DNA from: an uncultured Flavobacteriaceae bacterium
GTDB taxonomy: Bacteria > Bacteroidota > Bacteroidia > Flavobacteriales > Flavobacteriaceae
Assembly: GCA_947494205.1 (NCBI GenBank)
Contig: CANLUH010000003.1
Span: 124,001-188,000 of the forward strand
Reading direction: 5' to 3'
Length of the DNA: 64,000 bases
Shown here: positions 8,901 to 16,914 of the stretch, one piece after another
Layout: every line of letters begins with the position of its first letter
Numbering within the stretch: the first letter of the stretch is position 1
Notes under the pieces: model-generated
The model's input: the letters and a program-made list of their open reading frames with translations, nothing else
The model's database searches: none
What the model was told of the DNA's origin: nothing
Program-made: the position numbers and the translations under genes

Positions 8901-9993
8901 ACTTAATGTAAGAGATGAAGCATTTAATGGTGGTTGTACTTCTGAAAATGAAGAGTATTTTGGAGCTTATTATAATGTATTCGATTTCCCTAATGGTGTA
9001 GGGCAAAACCCGTTAACAAGTCCAACAAACTTTGGAGGGCGTACTGTGCCTTTAACAGCAATGGCTACAGTGATTCCTAATGATTTGTATCATATTAAAT
9101 TAGTAATTGCAGATGATCAAGATACATTATTCGATTCAGCAGTATTTTTATCTGCAGGTAGTTTCGATATTGGAGAAATTGATTTAGGAGATGATATTTT
9201 ATTAAGTAGTGGTAACGCTAACTGTTTAGGAGATGAAGTTCTTTTAGATATCGGTATAGATATCCCTAACAACTCAGTACTTACATGGTATTTTACAGAT
9301 CCAGATGTTCCTGGGATTTTAGAACCAATTGATGGTGAAAATGGACCAACACTTACAGTAAATGAAACAGGAATATATACTGCAGAAATATTAATTACAG
9401 GAACAAGTTGTTTCTTTATGGATGAGGTATTAATAGAGTTCTTCCCTAATCCAATAGTAGCCTTCGAAGAAGACTACGTTATTAAGTGTGCTAATGAAGA
9501 TTATGATATTTCAATTAACCTTGAAAATTCAGGTGAGATAACTAATCCATTAACATATAATTTCTATATAGAAGGAGAATTAGTACAAGCAACATCTAGT
9601 AACACGTACACATTAACAGCTGCCGCTTTAGAGCAAGGTAATATTACTGCAACAGTTGTAGATGATGTTACAGGATGTTTAGGTGAAACAGCAATGTTTG
9701 TAGAATTCTATGAAAATGCAAATTGTGTTGATCAACCACAAGGATTATCTCCTAATGGAGATGGTGTAAACGATTGTTTAATACTTGATCACTTAGAAGA
9801 TCGTAGAGACATAACAAGAGCCGAAATATTTAACCGTTATGGTGTTAAAGTATGGGAGTTAAAGGATTATGTGGATCAATGGTGTGGTACAGATCAAGAT
9901 GGGCAATTATTGCCAGTTGGAACTTATTACTATAATGTGTATTTAAATAATGTAGAAAAACCTCTTACAACATTTATATACTTAAACTACTAA
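5959..9993 (+). CDS. secreted multidomain protein, T9SS type B sorting (choice-of-anchor L)
   Basis: A 1344-residue exported protein. In order it has: a signal peptide (1-19, ending SLSAQ); a MAM/jelly-roll-like domain (about 25-175); a fibronectin III domain (about 178-268); two tandem homologous units of about 210 residues (about 270-480 and 481-690, each with a C-x-V-G-P start and a WDELVV core); a PPC-like beta domain (about 690-810); a choice-of-anchor L domain (about 815-1075); and beta-sandwich repeats. It ends in a gliding-motility-associated C-terminal domain (about 1255-1344, beginning GLSPNGDGVND), the type B signal recognised by T9SS. It is probably on the cell surface as an adhesin. 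The next two genes encode a PorP/SprF barrel and an OmpA/PD40 protein, the usual partners of type B cargo. Confidence 0.93.
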   Translation: MRKITLLLILLSFSFSLSAQTYLQENFDTEIPATWTITDEGAATGDSWASGQQGGFNDLDGTAGAFVDSDANGNGTQLIETLTSPVFDTTGAVGLFLDFDQFYRSGGSDSGIVEVYDGANWVEVLNLTATTGSFATPDQQHIDITAYSNANMQIRFIYDDGDTWAWYWMIDNIEVLNSLCDIPTALAANNIGGTTADITWDMGTITAWEYVIQTPGTGVPTGNGTMTTSNTVNATALDFQTDYEVYVRSDCGGGTYSDWVGPLNFTTTVQTDFTVDCAVGPQTLNYCYTANDSNVFTFTSTDGSGLTLTINSGQVENNWDELVVTDVATGTDLNAATPYGNAGDVGGLTFQSSGDSITLAITSDGSVSCDTNGFTPLDVTVVCSTCTNPIADYAVVSDCINGPQFFVETDITDLGTATSLTVSDNQGNSQVVSATGVVSFGPFTNNTGVVVTVTNDDDGNCFIVSDSLTQEICLDQYVDCTVGPTNFVYCYENNDSNVFTFTSNDGTPLTFIINSGQVEDGWDELVVFDTDGVTDLNAATPYGTNGDGDVGGLLYQSTGDTISFQVQSDGSVNCSDNGFVPLDISVSCATCLFQDVEFTAVDDCDSGTDQFFVEVNVVDLGSAVTLDVNDGTTTVSTTTTGVVQMGPYPVDTDVTIVVSNQDDSNCIITSSVLNIPACPPANDDCENAIVATANADSNCTNITSGTIYGATPSPQGNAACFGTANDDVWFSFEALATDHAVSLLNVAGDTTFMSFGLYEGADCNNLTNIGCPNNGQIVANGLTIGETYYVQVFSNGNDPFQNTTFDLCIISLPPPITTNTDQFTVQELVENVLIDSPCSLVSNITFSTGTNFGSTNGIGYFEQNGSDFPFESGVILTSGDVANAPGPETGTISDGDFGWPGDADLENEIGLPAGQTRNATVLEFDFVPVTPQMSFDFIFAAEEYGTFQCTFSDAFAFLLTDAAGNTVNLAVVPNTTTPISVLNVRDEAFNGGCTSENEEYFGAYYNVFDFPNGVGQNPLTSPTNFGGRTVPLTAMATVIPNDLYHIKLVIADDQDTLFDSAVFLSAGSFDIGEIDLGDDILLSSGNANCLGDEVLLDIGIDIPNNSVLTWYFTDPDVPGILEPIDGENGPTLTVNETGIYTAEILITGTSCFFMDEVLIEFFPNPIVAFEEDYVIKCANEDYDISINLENSGEITNPLTYNFYIEGELVQATSSNTYTLTAAALEQGNITATVVDDVTGCLGETAMFVEFYENANCVDQPQGLSPNGDGVNDCLILDHLEDRRDITRAEIFNRYGVKVWELKDYVDQWCGTDQDGQLLPVGTYYYNVYLNNVEKPLTTFIYLNY

Positions 9994-10015
9994 ACAAACA
10001 ACGAAAACAAAACCA

Positions 10016-10924
10016 ATGAAAAAACTAATATATACCATTTTCATATTCTTGTTAGGCTACCAATTATATGCACAACAAGACCCACAGTATACACAGTATA
10101 TGTATAATATGAATGTAATAAACCCAGCATACGCTGGGTCTACAGGAACCGTATCTATTGGCGCTCTTTACAGAAGCCAATGGGTAGGTTTAGAAGGCGC
10201 ACCTAATACAGGTACATTGTCTATACATTCTCCAGTAGGTAACCGTGTAGGTCTTGGGTTCTCGTTAATAAATGACGAAATTGGACCAGTAAACGAAACC
10301 AATGCTTACGTAGATTTCTCTTATACATTACCGTTAGGAGGCACTAAATTAGCCTTTGGTTTAAAAGCAGGAGCTACGTTCCACAATATCGGTTTAGTAA
10401 ACTTAGATCTTATAGACTCTGGAGATTTATTCTTCTCAGAAAATGTAGATGAGTTAACGCCAAATGTAGGAGCTGGGGTTTATTTCTATAAACCAAACAA
10501 ATATTATATTTCTGCTTCTATGCCAAATATTTTAAATGGTACGCACTTAGACTTAAATGGCACAAAAATAGGGTCTGAGACAGAGCATTTCTTTGCAGCA
10601 GCAGGATATGTATTCGATTTATCAGAAAACTTTAAATTAAAGCCTCATGCTTTAGCTAAACTAGCTTTTGATGCTCCAGTAAGTTACGATGTAAACTTAA
10701 ACCTTTTCATGTACAATGTAGTAGAAATAGGAGCTGGTTACCGTTTAGAGGATTCTTTTAGTGGTATGATAAACTTTATGGTATCTCCAAACTTAAGAAT
10801 TGGTTATGCTTACGATAGTATACAATCGGACTTAGATGTTGTTACAAACTCATCTCACGAGATATTTATAAACTTCGATATCTTCTTACCTAAGAAAGTA
10901 TCACGTTCACCACGTTATTTCTAA
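10016..10924 (+). CDS. PorP/SprF family T9SS outer-membrane protein
   Basis: A 302-residue outer-membrane barrel of the PorP/SprF family. The signal peptide ends at residue 19 (LYAQQ) and is followed at once by the family hallmark QDPQYTQYMYNMNVINPAYAG and a R-S-Q-W-V segment. Family members act with T9SS to secrete or anchor particular cargo, and paralogues are typically paired with one large type B protein; the natural substrate here is the 1344-residue product encoded 22 bases upstream. It forms an operon with that gene and the OmpA-family gene 33 bases downstream. Confidence 0.94.
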   Translation: MKKLIYTIFIFLLGYQLYAQQDPQYTQYMYNMNVINPAYAGSTGTVSIGALYRSQWVGLEGAPNTGTLSIHSPVGNRVGLGFSLINDEIGPVNETNAYVDFSYTLPLGGTKLAFGLKAGATFHNIGLVNLDLIDSGDLFFSENVDELTPNVGAGVYFYKPNKYYISASMPNILNGTHLDLNGTKIGSETEHFFAAAGYVFDLSENFKLKPHALAKLAFDAPVSYDVNLNLFMYNVVEIGAGYRLEDSFSGMINFMVSPNLRIGYAYDSIQSDLDVVTNSSHEIFINFDIFLPKKVSRSPRYF

Positions 10925-10957
10925 TTGTTAAAGTAAAGAAAAGATAAAAATTATCAG

Positions 10958-12874
10958 ATGAAAAAAATAGTATTATTTATAGCAGTAGCAATTTTGAGTG
11001 GCGTTAGTGTAACGGCTCAAAATAAAGCGACCAAAAAAGCAGATAAATACTTCGCAAAGTTTGAATTTGTAGAAGCGGCAGAGGCTTACAATAAATTAAT
11101 AGAAAATGGTAAAGGAGATGCTTACGTTTACGGACGTTTAGCAGAGTCTAACTATAACATTTTTAATACTGTAGAAGCAGAACGTTGGTACGCAAAAGCA
11201 TTAGAAAGCTCAAGTGATGCAGAGATGACTTATAAGTACTCTCAAATGTTAAAAGCTAACGGGAAATATGAAGCGTCTAATGGACAAATGAAAAAATTTG
11301 CTTCTATGCGTCCAGGAGACGACAGAGCACAAGCATTTTTAGCTAATCCAGATTATTTACCTAAGATTTTAGAAAGAGGTAAAAAGTTTAATGTTCAAAA
11401 TTTAGATATCAATACAGCGACTTCAGATTTTGGAGGAACATTACAAGATGGTAAACTATACATAACTTCTGCAAGAAACGATTCTAGAAAAAATTATGGA
11501 TGGAACGAGCAACCATTTCTTGATGTTTACGAGTATACTGTAGCAGGAGATGGTACTTACCAAGGAGAAGAATTGCTAAGTGATGACATAAATACTAAAT
11601 ACCATGAAGGTGTTGTATCTTTTACACCAGATGGTAAAACAATGTATTTTTCAAGAGAAAGTTTCTTCGAAAATATCTACGAGAAAGATTCTTTATCTAA
11701 CACTAAGTACAGTGTATTACACATGTATGTTGCTAAGAAAAGTGGAGACGAGTGGAAAAACGTAGAAGCTTTACCAATGAACAGCAGAAACTACTCCATT
11801 AAAAACCCTTCTGTAAGTAAAGATGGTAAAACATTATACTTTGCATCAGACATGCCAGGAGGATACGGTAATTTCGATATTTACAAAGCATCTATAGGTA
11901 ATGGAGGTCAAGTAGGTGAGCCAGTAAACTTAGGACAAAAAGTAAATACAGAAGGACAAGAAATGTTTCCATTTATTGGTGACGATAACACTTTATATTT
12001 CTCTTCTACAGGACATTTAGGACTTGGAGGAATGGATGTATTCCTTACTAAGGAGATAGATGGAAAAATGGCACCAATACGTAATGTAGGAATCCCTGTT
12101 AACAGTAATGGAGACGATTTTGCCTTTTCTATGAACGACGAATCTGGCGAAGGTTTTGTATCTTCTAATAGAGAAGGTGGAAAAGGAGGAGATGATATTT
12201 ATGGAGTTAAAAAATTACAACCAATTTGCGATGTATTAATAGCTGCTAATGTTACAGATAACAAAACAGGAAAAGCTATAGCTGGAGCAACCGCTACATT
12301 ATACGATAACCAAGGAAACAAATTATCTTCTAAGCCAACAAATGCAGAAGGAGTAGCAGAGTTTATTGTAGAGTGTGAAACTGAAACGGAACTTGAAGTG
12401 ACTATGAACGATTACGAAAGTAAAAAAGTTACTATAGCTGCATCTTCTGAAGAAGAAGTAAGCGTTCCTGTAGCATTAGATCCTATTGAAGTTATTGTTA
12501 AAGAAGATGTCGTAGTTTTAAACCCAATTTTCTTTGAATACGATAAATCTAACATTACTGCGCAAGCAGCTTTTGAATTAGATAAATTAGTACAGGTTAT
12601 GAATAAGTACCCAGATATGGTTATTTATGCAACCTCTCATACAGATAGCAGAGGATCTGCATCGTACAATGAAAAATTATCAGACCGTCGTGCAAAAACT
12701 ACGGTACAATATATTATTTCTAAAGGAATAGATACAACAAGAATATCTGGAGCTGGAAAAGGTGAAAATGAACTAGCTGTAGATTGTGGAACAGATTGTA
12801 GTGAGGAGCAACACCAATCTAACCGTCGATCAGAATTTTTAATCATGAGCGGAGGTCCAAAAAATAATCAATAA
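10958..12874 (+). CDS. OmpA-family protein with TPR, PD40 and carboxypeptidase-regulatory-like domains
   Basis: An envelope protein of 638 residues with signal peptide (1-20, VTAQN). A TPR region follows (about 22-130), then PD40/WD40-like propeller repeats (about 150-410; several S-x-DGKTLYF-type strands), a carboxypeptidase-regulatory-like beta domain (about 415-505) and a C-terminal OmpA peptidoglycan-binding domain (about 515-632; FFEYDKSNI, then H-T-D-S-R-G and the L-S-x-R-R-A motif). The same order is known for PorE, which connects the T9SS to peptidoglycan; this is a paralogue encoded with its own PorP/SprF and cargo. Last gene of the operon, followed by a clear terminator. Confidence 0.94.
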   Translation: MKKIVLFIAVAILSGVSVTAQNKATKKADKYFAKFEFVEAAEAYNKLIENGKGDAYVYGRLAESNYNIFNTVEAERWYAKALESSSDAEMTYKYSQMLKANGKYEASNGQMKKFASMRPGDDRAQAFLANPDYLPKILERGKKFNVQNLDINTATSDFGGTLQDGKLYITSARNDSRKNYGWNEQPFLDVYEYTVAGDGTYQGEELLSDDINTKYHEGVVSFTPDGKTMYFSRESFFENIYEKDSLSNTKYSVLHMYVAKKSGDEWKNVEALPMNSRNYSIKNPSVSKDGKTLYFASDMPGGYGNFDIYKASIGNGGQVGEPVNLGQKVNTEGQEMFPFIGDDNTLYFSSTGHLGLGGMDVFLTKEIDGKMAPIRNVGIPVNSNGDDFAFSMNDESGEGFVSSNREGGKGGDDIYGVKKLQPICDVLIAANVTDNKTGKAIAGATATLYDNQGNKLSSKPTNAEGVAEFIVECETETELEVTMNDYESKKVTIAASSEEEVSVPVALDPIEVIVKEDVVVLNPIFFEYDKSNITAQAAFELDKLVQVMNKYPDMVIYATSHTDSRGSASYNEKLSDRRAKTTVQYIISKGIDTTRISGAGKGENELAVDCGTDCSEEQHQSNRRSEFLIMSGGPKNNQ

Positions 12875-12906
12875 TTATTTTATAAACACAGCGAATTGTC
12901 TAAAAT

Positions 12907-12940
12907 CCAGTTTCAAATTTATTTTGAAGCTGGTTTTTTT
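12907..12940 (+). terminator. rho-independent terminator of the T9SS operon
   Basis: CCAGTTTCAAA (12907-12917) pairs with TTTGAAGCTGG (12923-12933) with one G-T wobble, loop of 5, then seven T. It lies 33 bases after the OmpA-family stop codon. The rest of the gap up to 13203 is AT-rich and I see nothing else defined in it. Confidence 0.88.
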
Positions 12941-13203
12941 ATACCCTAATCTTTTTTAAACGTTTTAAGACTCCTTTTTTGCATCACTGTGCTAATTACT
13001 GCATATTCTCTAAAACTATTCTTTAAAAAACCTTATAGTAGTACTAGTGTTACTATTATTGTAAAACTTTACTACTCATTATTTAAATTGTAATTTCCTT
13101 AGTTTATTTGTTGTTTTCATGTACTTATTTTTTTTCGATTTCTAGACCCTAATAATAGTTATAGTATTGCCTAAAACAGTATTAAATTATTAAAACAAAA
13201 ACC

Positions 13204-13898
13204 ATGAAAAAAGTAAACAGAGAACTAGTATTTTTAAGAGCATTTGCAGTTTGTTTAGTTGCAGGTATTTTATTAACATCGCTACATGCATTTAAAACAA
13301 ATGAAAATAGATGATTTGGAACTAGCGTATTAATATTATAGAAAAAGATGGTACAGTTAATATGCTAATTACTAATGTAGAACATTTTCCTTCTCAAGGC
13401 GATTCGGTTAATAATAAGGCTACAATTAAACGAAAAAAACGTTCAGGGATGCTTTTCTTTAACGAAGAAGGTTTAGAATGTGGCGGTTTTATTTACGACG
13501 GTACTAAAAAGGAAAACGGACACAGTTCTGGTTTATCTTTAACCTATGATCAATACGACGGTGATCAAGTAATGCAACTTTTAACTACCGATAGTAAAAG
13601 AGGAGACAAAAGAATATTGTCTAGCTTACTAGCCTTTAATGATCGTGCCGAAAATGAAACACATGAAGGTACTGAGTTAATTAGGAAGGAACTAAAAGGA
13701 ATAAAAGAAATAGAAGCGTTTTTAGATCCTAAATTATTTTTTAGAATTAATAGAAGCGAAAGTGTACAACGAAAATATATAGATAAGATTAAACGATACA
13801 ATAAAAATACACTGTCTATATGTTTAAACTCAGAACAGATAACATTAAAAACCAGCCAAAGTAGAACTAGCGATTTTAACCTTTGGTTGGGTATATAG
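13204..13898 (+). pseudogene. probably frameshifted flavobacterial gene of unknown function
   Basis: Two pieces look like one broken gene. Piece 1 (13204-13314, 36 residues) is an N-terminal membrane or signal segment starting MKKVNRELVFLRAFAV. Piece 2 is open from 13326 to 13898 in another frame; its first residues, RINIIEKDGTVNMLITN, continue a conserved flavobacterial family in which such a membrane segment is followed by this strand, and later by a SGMLFFNEEGLECGGFIYDG block. Between them, 13310-13325 reads as Asp-Asp-Leu-Glu-Leu in the third frame, so two small indels within about 16 bases would explain the break. Family membership is from memory. An ATG at 13362 could still start a shortened 178-residue product. 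Sequencing error is possible. Confidence 0.6.
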
Positions 13899-13923
13899 TA
13901 TGTTTATAATTAATCTTTAAATT

Positions 13924-13960
13924 AATAACCCCAGAACTCTATGTGAATTCTGGGGTTATT
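13924..13960. terminator. bidirectional terminator
   Basis: AATAACCCCAGAACTC (13924-13939) pairs with GAATTCTGGGGTTATT (13945-13960) with one mismatch; T-rich tails occur on both sides. It sits between the converging genes ending at 13898 (plus) and 14018 (minus). Confidence 0.85.
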
Positions 13961-14017
13961 TTTAGTAATATAAAATATATTCTATACTTTTTAAGTATGC
14001 GCTATAAACGCTTTGTA

Positions 14018-14905
14018 TTAGAATCCGTAATTTACACCAAGACCAAATACTTGTCTCGTTTGGAAGCCTTTAAAAGCATTATCGTCGTAAATAGTTTGGA
14101 ATGCTAAGTTTGCAGATAAATACTTGTTAATAGACATTACTAAATTCATAGTATAATCGATATCTACGTTTTGTGGATCTTCTAAATAATTAGAATATAA
14201 GTTTAAAATGTTCTCCATAGATACATTTTCCATTAGGTTAAGCTTATAATAAGCACCTACTGCGAATCCTAACTCAAAACGAGAGGTTTCGTTAGCTTCA
14301 ACACCAAAGTAACCTCCAGCGTCGTTAAATGCAGCTTCAGCAACAGTAGGAACGGTTGTAAATTGCTCATTTACAAAAATCATTTTTGCTGTAGCTGGTG
14401 CAAAGTTAACTTTTAAGTTATCGCTCTTTTTCCATAACATACCTGGACCTACTTGTAAAAAGGCTGGAGAGAAAAAGTGTGTTATTTTTGCTCCTGTATC
14501 TGGATCAAAACCAGAATCCATTTGTGTTCTAAAGTTTAAAAAAGCAGAGTAGTACCAGAACTCGTTAGCTTGTTTACCAACTAATGATGTAAACTCTAAA
14601 CGGTCGTCTGTTTTTTGCTTATCAGCATCTTCAATTTTAGTAACACCATAAGAGGCTATAATTTTGTTATCCCAAACAATACCACCTTTCTTATAATTAA
14701 AGTCGTAGTTTAAACCTACAGTCCCAGAGATGTTGTTTATGCCTCCTGCTGTCCAGTTTTCGAAAGAAGATTGATTAAATAAAAATGAGATGTTTCCAAA
14801 TCTTGTCCAACCCTCTTTTGGTGCTTCTTCTGCAGCCGCATCATCTTGTGCGTGTATTGAAATCATTCCAATAAAAAATGCAGATAGTAAAAGTATTTTT
14901 TTCAT
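14018..14905 (-). CDS. DUF3078 family outer-membrane protein
   Basis: A 295-residue exported protein with signal peptide (1-19, ending SIHAQ). The rest is made of alternating amphipathic strands typical of a beta-barrel and ends in an aromatic residue (NYGF), as outer-membrane proteins do. The segments FLFNQSSFENWTAGGINN and the W-D-N-K-I strand are characteristic of DUF3078, a Bacteroidota family of unknown function. It stands alone, with gaps of about 100 bases on both sides. Confidence 0.85.
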   Translation of the reverse strand: MKKILLLSAFFIGMISIHAQDDAAAEEAPKEGWTRFGNISFLFNQSSFENWTAGGINNISGTVGLNYDFNYKKGGIVWDNKIIASYGVTKIEDADKQKTDDRLEFTSLVGKQANEFWYYSAFLNFRTQMDSGFDPDTGAKITHFFSPAFLQVGPGMLWKKSDNLKVNFAPATAKMIFVNEQFTTVPTVAEAAFNDAGGYFGVEANETSRFELGFAVGAYYKLNLMENVSMENILNLYSNYLEDPQNVDIDYTMNLVMSINKYLSANLAFQTIYDDNAFKGFQTRQVFGLGVNYGF

Positions 14906-15009
14906 GTTTATAATAATTAGATGGCGTAAAAGTATATTAAATATTCATTTTAGAGATGAATAAGAAAAATGGAGTGAATTTTTAATCGTTAAAATGCAGT
15001 TTTAATCGA

Positions 15010-15516
15010 TTATTTGTTTTTAAATAAAGGTACAGAGGAACAAGCTTCCCCAAATAGTATGGATTTTGCTACAGGTTTTAATTTACTTGATAGCATTAAG
15101 TATGCATTATTAGGTACAGGTTTTTTAGAGCAACCTTTTACAATTACAGGTTTATCTTTAAACATAGTAATATCTAAATTTGCTATAATATCTTGGTATA
15201 TAGCGGTTTCTAAAGTTTCTAAATCTCCTAAAAGTGTTCGTTTTGCAAAGGGCTCTAATTGTATTGTTATAAGCATGTATGCCCATGCCGGTACAATAGC
15301 ATCTGTACTGCAGGTTAAAGCAACGTATTGGCCTTGGTGTTGTGCCCAATTATAGGCTTTTACTTGTGCTCTAAACTCTTTTTCTCTAAGAACAAAACCT
15401 TCGTATAACCAATCTTTAATATCGAAAATAACACGTTGCCCTTCTGGATAATAATCCTCTAGGTCTACAGTAACTAGTTTACTATTAGCAACGCGATTTA
15501 TTATTTCTTCAGCCAT
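15010..15516 (-). CDS. DUF2480 family protein
   Basis: A 168-residue cytoplasmic protein of the Bacteroidota family DUF2480, recognisable from MAEEIINRVANSKLVTVDLED at the start and the CSTDAIVPAWAYML core. The open frame extends 22 residues upstream to 15582 but overlaps the preceding gene; the family start is the ATG at 15516-15514. A Cys near position 141 (KGCSKKPVP) and one in CSTD are conserved features of the family as I recall it. It is encoded 11 bases after the SufT-like gene and probably co-transcribed with the sufE-SufT genes; function unknown. Confidence 0.85.
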   Translation of the reverse strand: MAEEIINRVANSKLVTVDLEDYYPEGQRVIFDIKDWLYEGFVLREKEFRAQVKAYNWAQHQGQYVALTCSTDAIVPAWAYMLITIQLEPFAKRTLLGDLETLETAIYQDIIANLDITMFKDKPVIVKGCSKKPVPNNAYLMLSSKLKPVAKSILFGEACSSVPLFKNK

Positions 15517-15527
15517 AACAAATAAAA

Positions 15528-15857
15528 TTATAGCATTCCTAGTTCTAATTTCGCTTCTTCGCTCATTAAATCTTGAGTCCAAGGTGGATCGAATGTTATT
15601 TCTACTTCGGCATCTTTAACAGCTTTTAAAGATTTCACCTTTTCTTCTACTTCTAACGGTAATGTTTCTGCTACTGGACAGTTTGGAGTAGTTAGAGTCA
15701 TTAATATTTTTACGTCGTAATCTTCGTTTACAAAAACGTCGTAAATTAAACCTAACTCGTATATGTCTACAGGGATTTCAGGATCGTAAATTGTTTTTAA
15801 AACGTTTACTATTTTTTCTCCTAGTTCTGCAGTATCTATTGTTGTTATATCGCTCAT
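15528..15857 (-). CDS. SUF-associated DUF59/MIP18 protein (SufT-like)
   Basis: A 109-residue MIP18/DUF59 domain protein. Key features are the YDPEIPVDIYELGLIY motif (residues 24-39) and TTPNCPVAETLP with the conserved reactive Cys (residue 60), followed by a D-P-P-W-T motif (residues 90-94). Members assist Fe-S cluster assembly or delivery and are regularly annotated as SUF system proteins in this phylum. It lies 7 bases downstream of sufE and 11 bases upstream of the DUF2480 gene, so it forms one operon with them. Confidence 0.92.
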   Translation of the reverse strand: MSDITTIDTAELGEKIVNVLKTIYDPEIPVDIYELGLIYDVFVNEDYDVKILMTLTTPNCPVAETLPLEVEEKVKSLKAVKDAEVEITFDPPWTQDLMSEEAKLELGML

Positions 15858-15864
15858 CGGTACT

Positions 15865-16290
15865 TTAATTTAATTGTGTTTGGTATGCAATAGCATACAT
15901 TTTAAGTTGCTTAATCATACTTACTAAACCATTAGCTCGAGTAGGCGATAGGTGTTCTTTTAAACCAATTTTATCTATAAAATTGGTATCTGCTTCTAAG
16001 ATAGCTTTAGGGTGTTGGTTAGAAAACACTCTAATTAAAATGGCAATAATTCCTTTTGTAATAATAGCATCACTATCTGCAGTAAAGGCTATTTTATCGT
16101 CTTCTAATTCTGCATGTACCCAAACTTTACTTTGGCAACCTTTAATAATATTACTATCGGTTTTATACTGTGTTTCTATTAAAGGTAATTCTTTACCTAA
16201 ATCTATCATATATTGGTAACGTTCTTCCCAATCTTCAAACATTGAGAATTCGTCTATAATTTCCTCTTGTATTTCTTGTATGCTTTGCAT
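15865..16290 (-). CDS. sufE: SufE family cysteine desulfuration protein
   Basis: SufE accepts persulfide sulfur from the cysteine desulfurase SufS and passes it to the SufBCD scaffold. The 141-residue product has normal SufE length, and the acceptor cysteine is C52 in IKGCQSKVW, followed by the HPKAILEAD and LSPTRANGL helices. First gene of a three-gene minus-strand operon (sufE, SufT-like, DUF2480). A TATTTTTG -7-like box lies 19 bases upstream on the minus strand (16309-16316). It is separated from sufS by a lipoprotein and an M43 peptidase gene. Confidence 0.95.
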   Translation of the reverse strand: MQSIQEIQEEIIDEFSMFEDWEERYQYMIDLGKELPLIETQYKTDSNIIKGCQSKVWVHAELEDDKIAFTADSDAIITKGIIAILIRVFSNQHPKAILEADTNFIDKIGLKEHLSPTRANGLVSMIKQLKMYAIAYQTQLN

Positions 16291-16338
16291 GTCAATTCAA
16301 TTTAACTTTGCAAAAATAAGGAATTAAGACGACGAAGT

Positions 16339-16827
16339 CTACTCTTTGTCTTTAGCAATCGCTAACATTTTGTTAATTAAATCTGCTACTTCCGTATTTG
16401 GATTTCCAGCATCGAAAGAAGGGACTTCGTAAGTCTCTCCATCTTTAGTTATTTTAAGTCCTCCAATTGCGGCCCCATCATATAGCCTAGCAGCACTTGG
16501 CGCTTTCATAGAAGACATGCCTTTTAAATTTGTAATATCTACTAGTTGCATTAAATCTTGCCAATCTATATCATCAATAGTTATAATTGTTGGCTCATCT
16601 GTCCTATTTTTTTTAATGCTTGCCTTTTTGTTGTTTACACTTAAAACGTAAAAAACGCCTCTGGTAATTGCAGAGTATTCTATGGTAACATCGTTTAAGT
16701 CTTGCATAGCTTTCTCCATTGATGCGTTAGATTTACTTTCATCAGATTGAGCAGAAGCTGAAATGTCTTTAGCTCCGCCACAGGCATTTAAAAGAACAGT
16801 GAAAATTAGTATTGTAATCGTTTTCAT
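16339..16827 (-). CDS. lipoprotein of unknown function
   Basis: A 162-residue lipoprotein: short hydrophobic signal and lipobox LLNAC with Cys16, then a Ser/Gly-rich linker. The mature part is a small alpha/beta domain with the strand VTIEYSAITRGVFYVLSVNN and a segment with charged W-Q-D-L-M (about residues 91-95). Such proteins recur in Flavobacteriaceae but I recognise no named family. It is next to, but separately spaced from, sufE (48 bases downstream). Confidence 0.75.
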   Translation of the reverse strand: MKTITILIFTVLLNACGGAKDISASAQSDESKSNASMEKAMQDLNDVTIEYSAITRGVFYVLSVNNKKASIKKNRTDEPTIITIDDIDWQDLMQLVDITNLKGMSSMKAPSAARLYDGAAIGGLKITKDGETYEVPSFDAGNPNTEVADLINKMLAIAKDKE

Positions 16828-16862
16828 AATTTTATGTTGTGTTATTTGTAATATAATAATAC

Positions 16863-16890
16863 AAAAAAGACGCCAAAGTTGACGTCTTTT
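16863..16890 (-). terminator. terminator after the M43 peptidase gene
   Basis: GACGCCAA (16869-16876) and TTGACGTC (16879-16886) pair with one mismatch, flanked by A6 on the left and T4 on the right, so it can work on both strands. It lies 25 bases after the M43 stop codon (minus strand). Confidence 0.7.
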
Positions 16891-16914
16891 TATTTTATGA
16901 ATATATTTTAGCCA

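Noticed and set aside
15517-15582. N-terminal extension of the DUF2480 protein
   Set aside because: It overlaps the end of the SufT-like gene in another frame; the family start MAEEI is clear.
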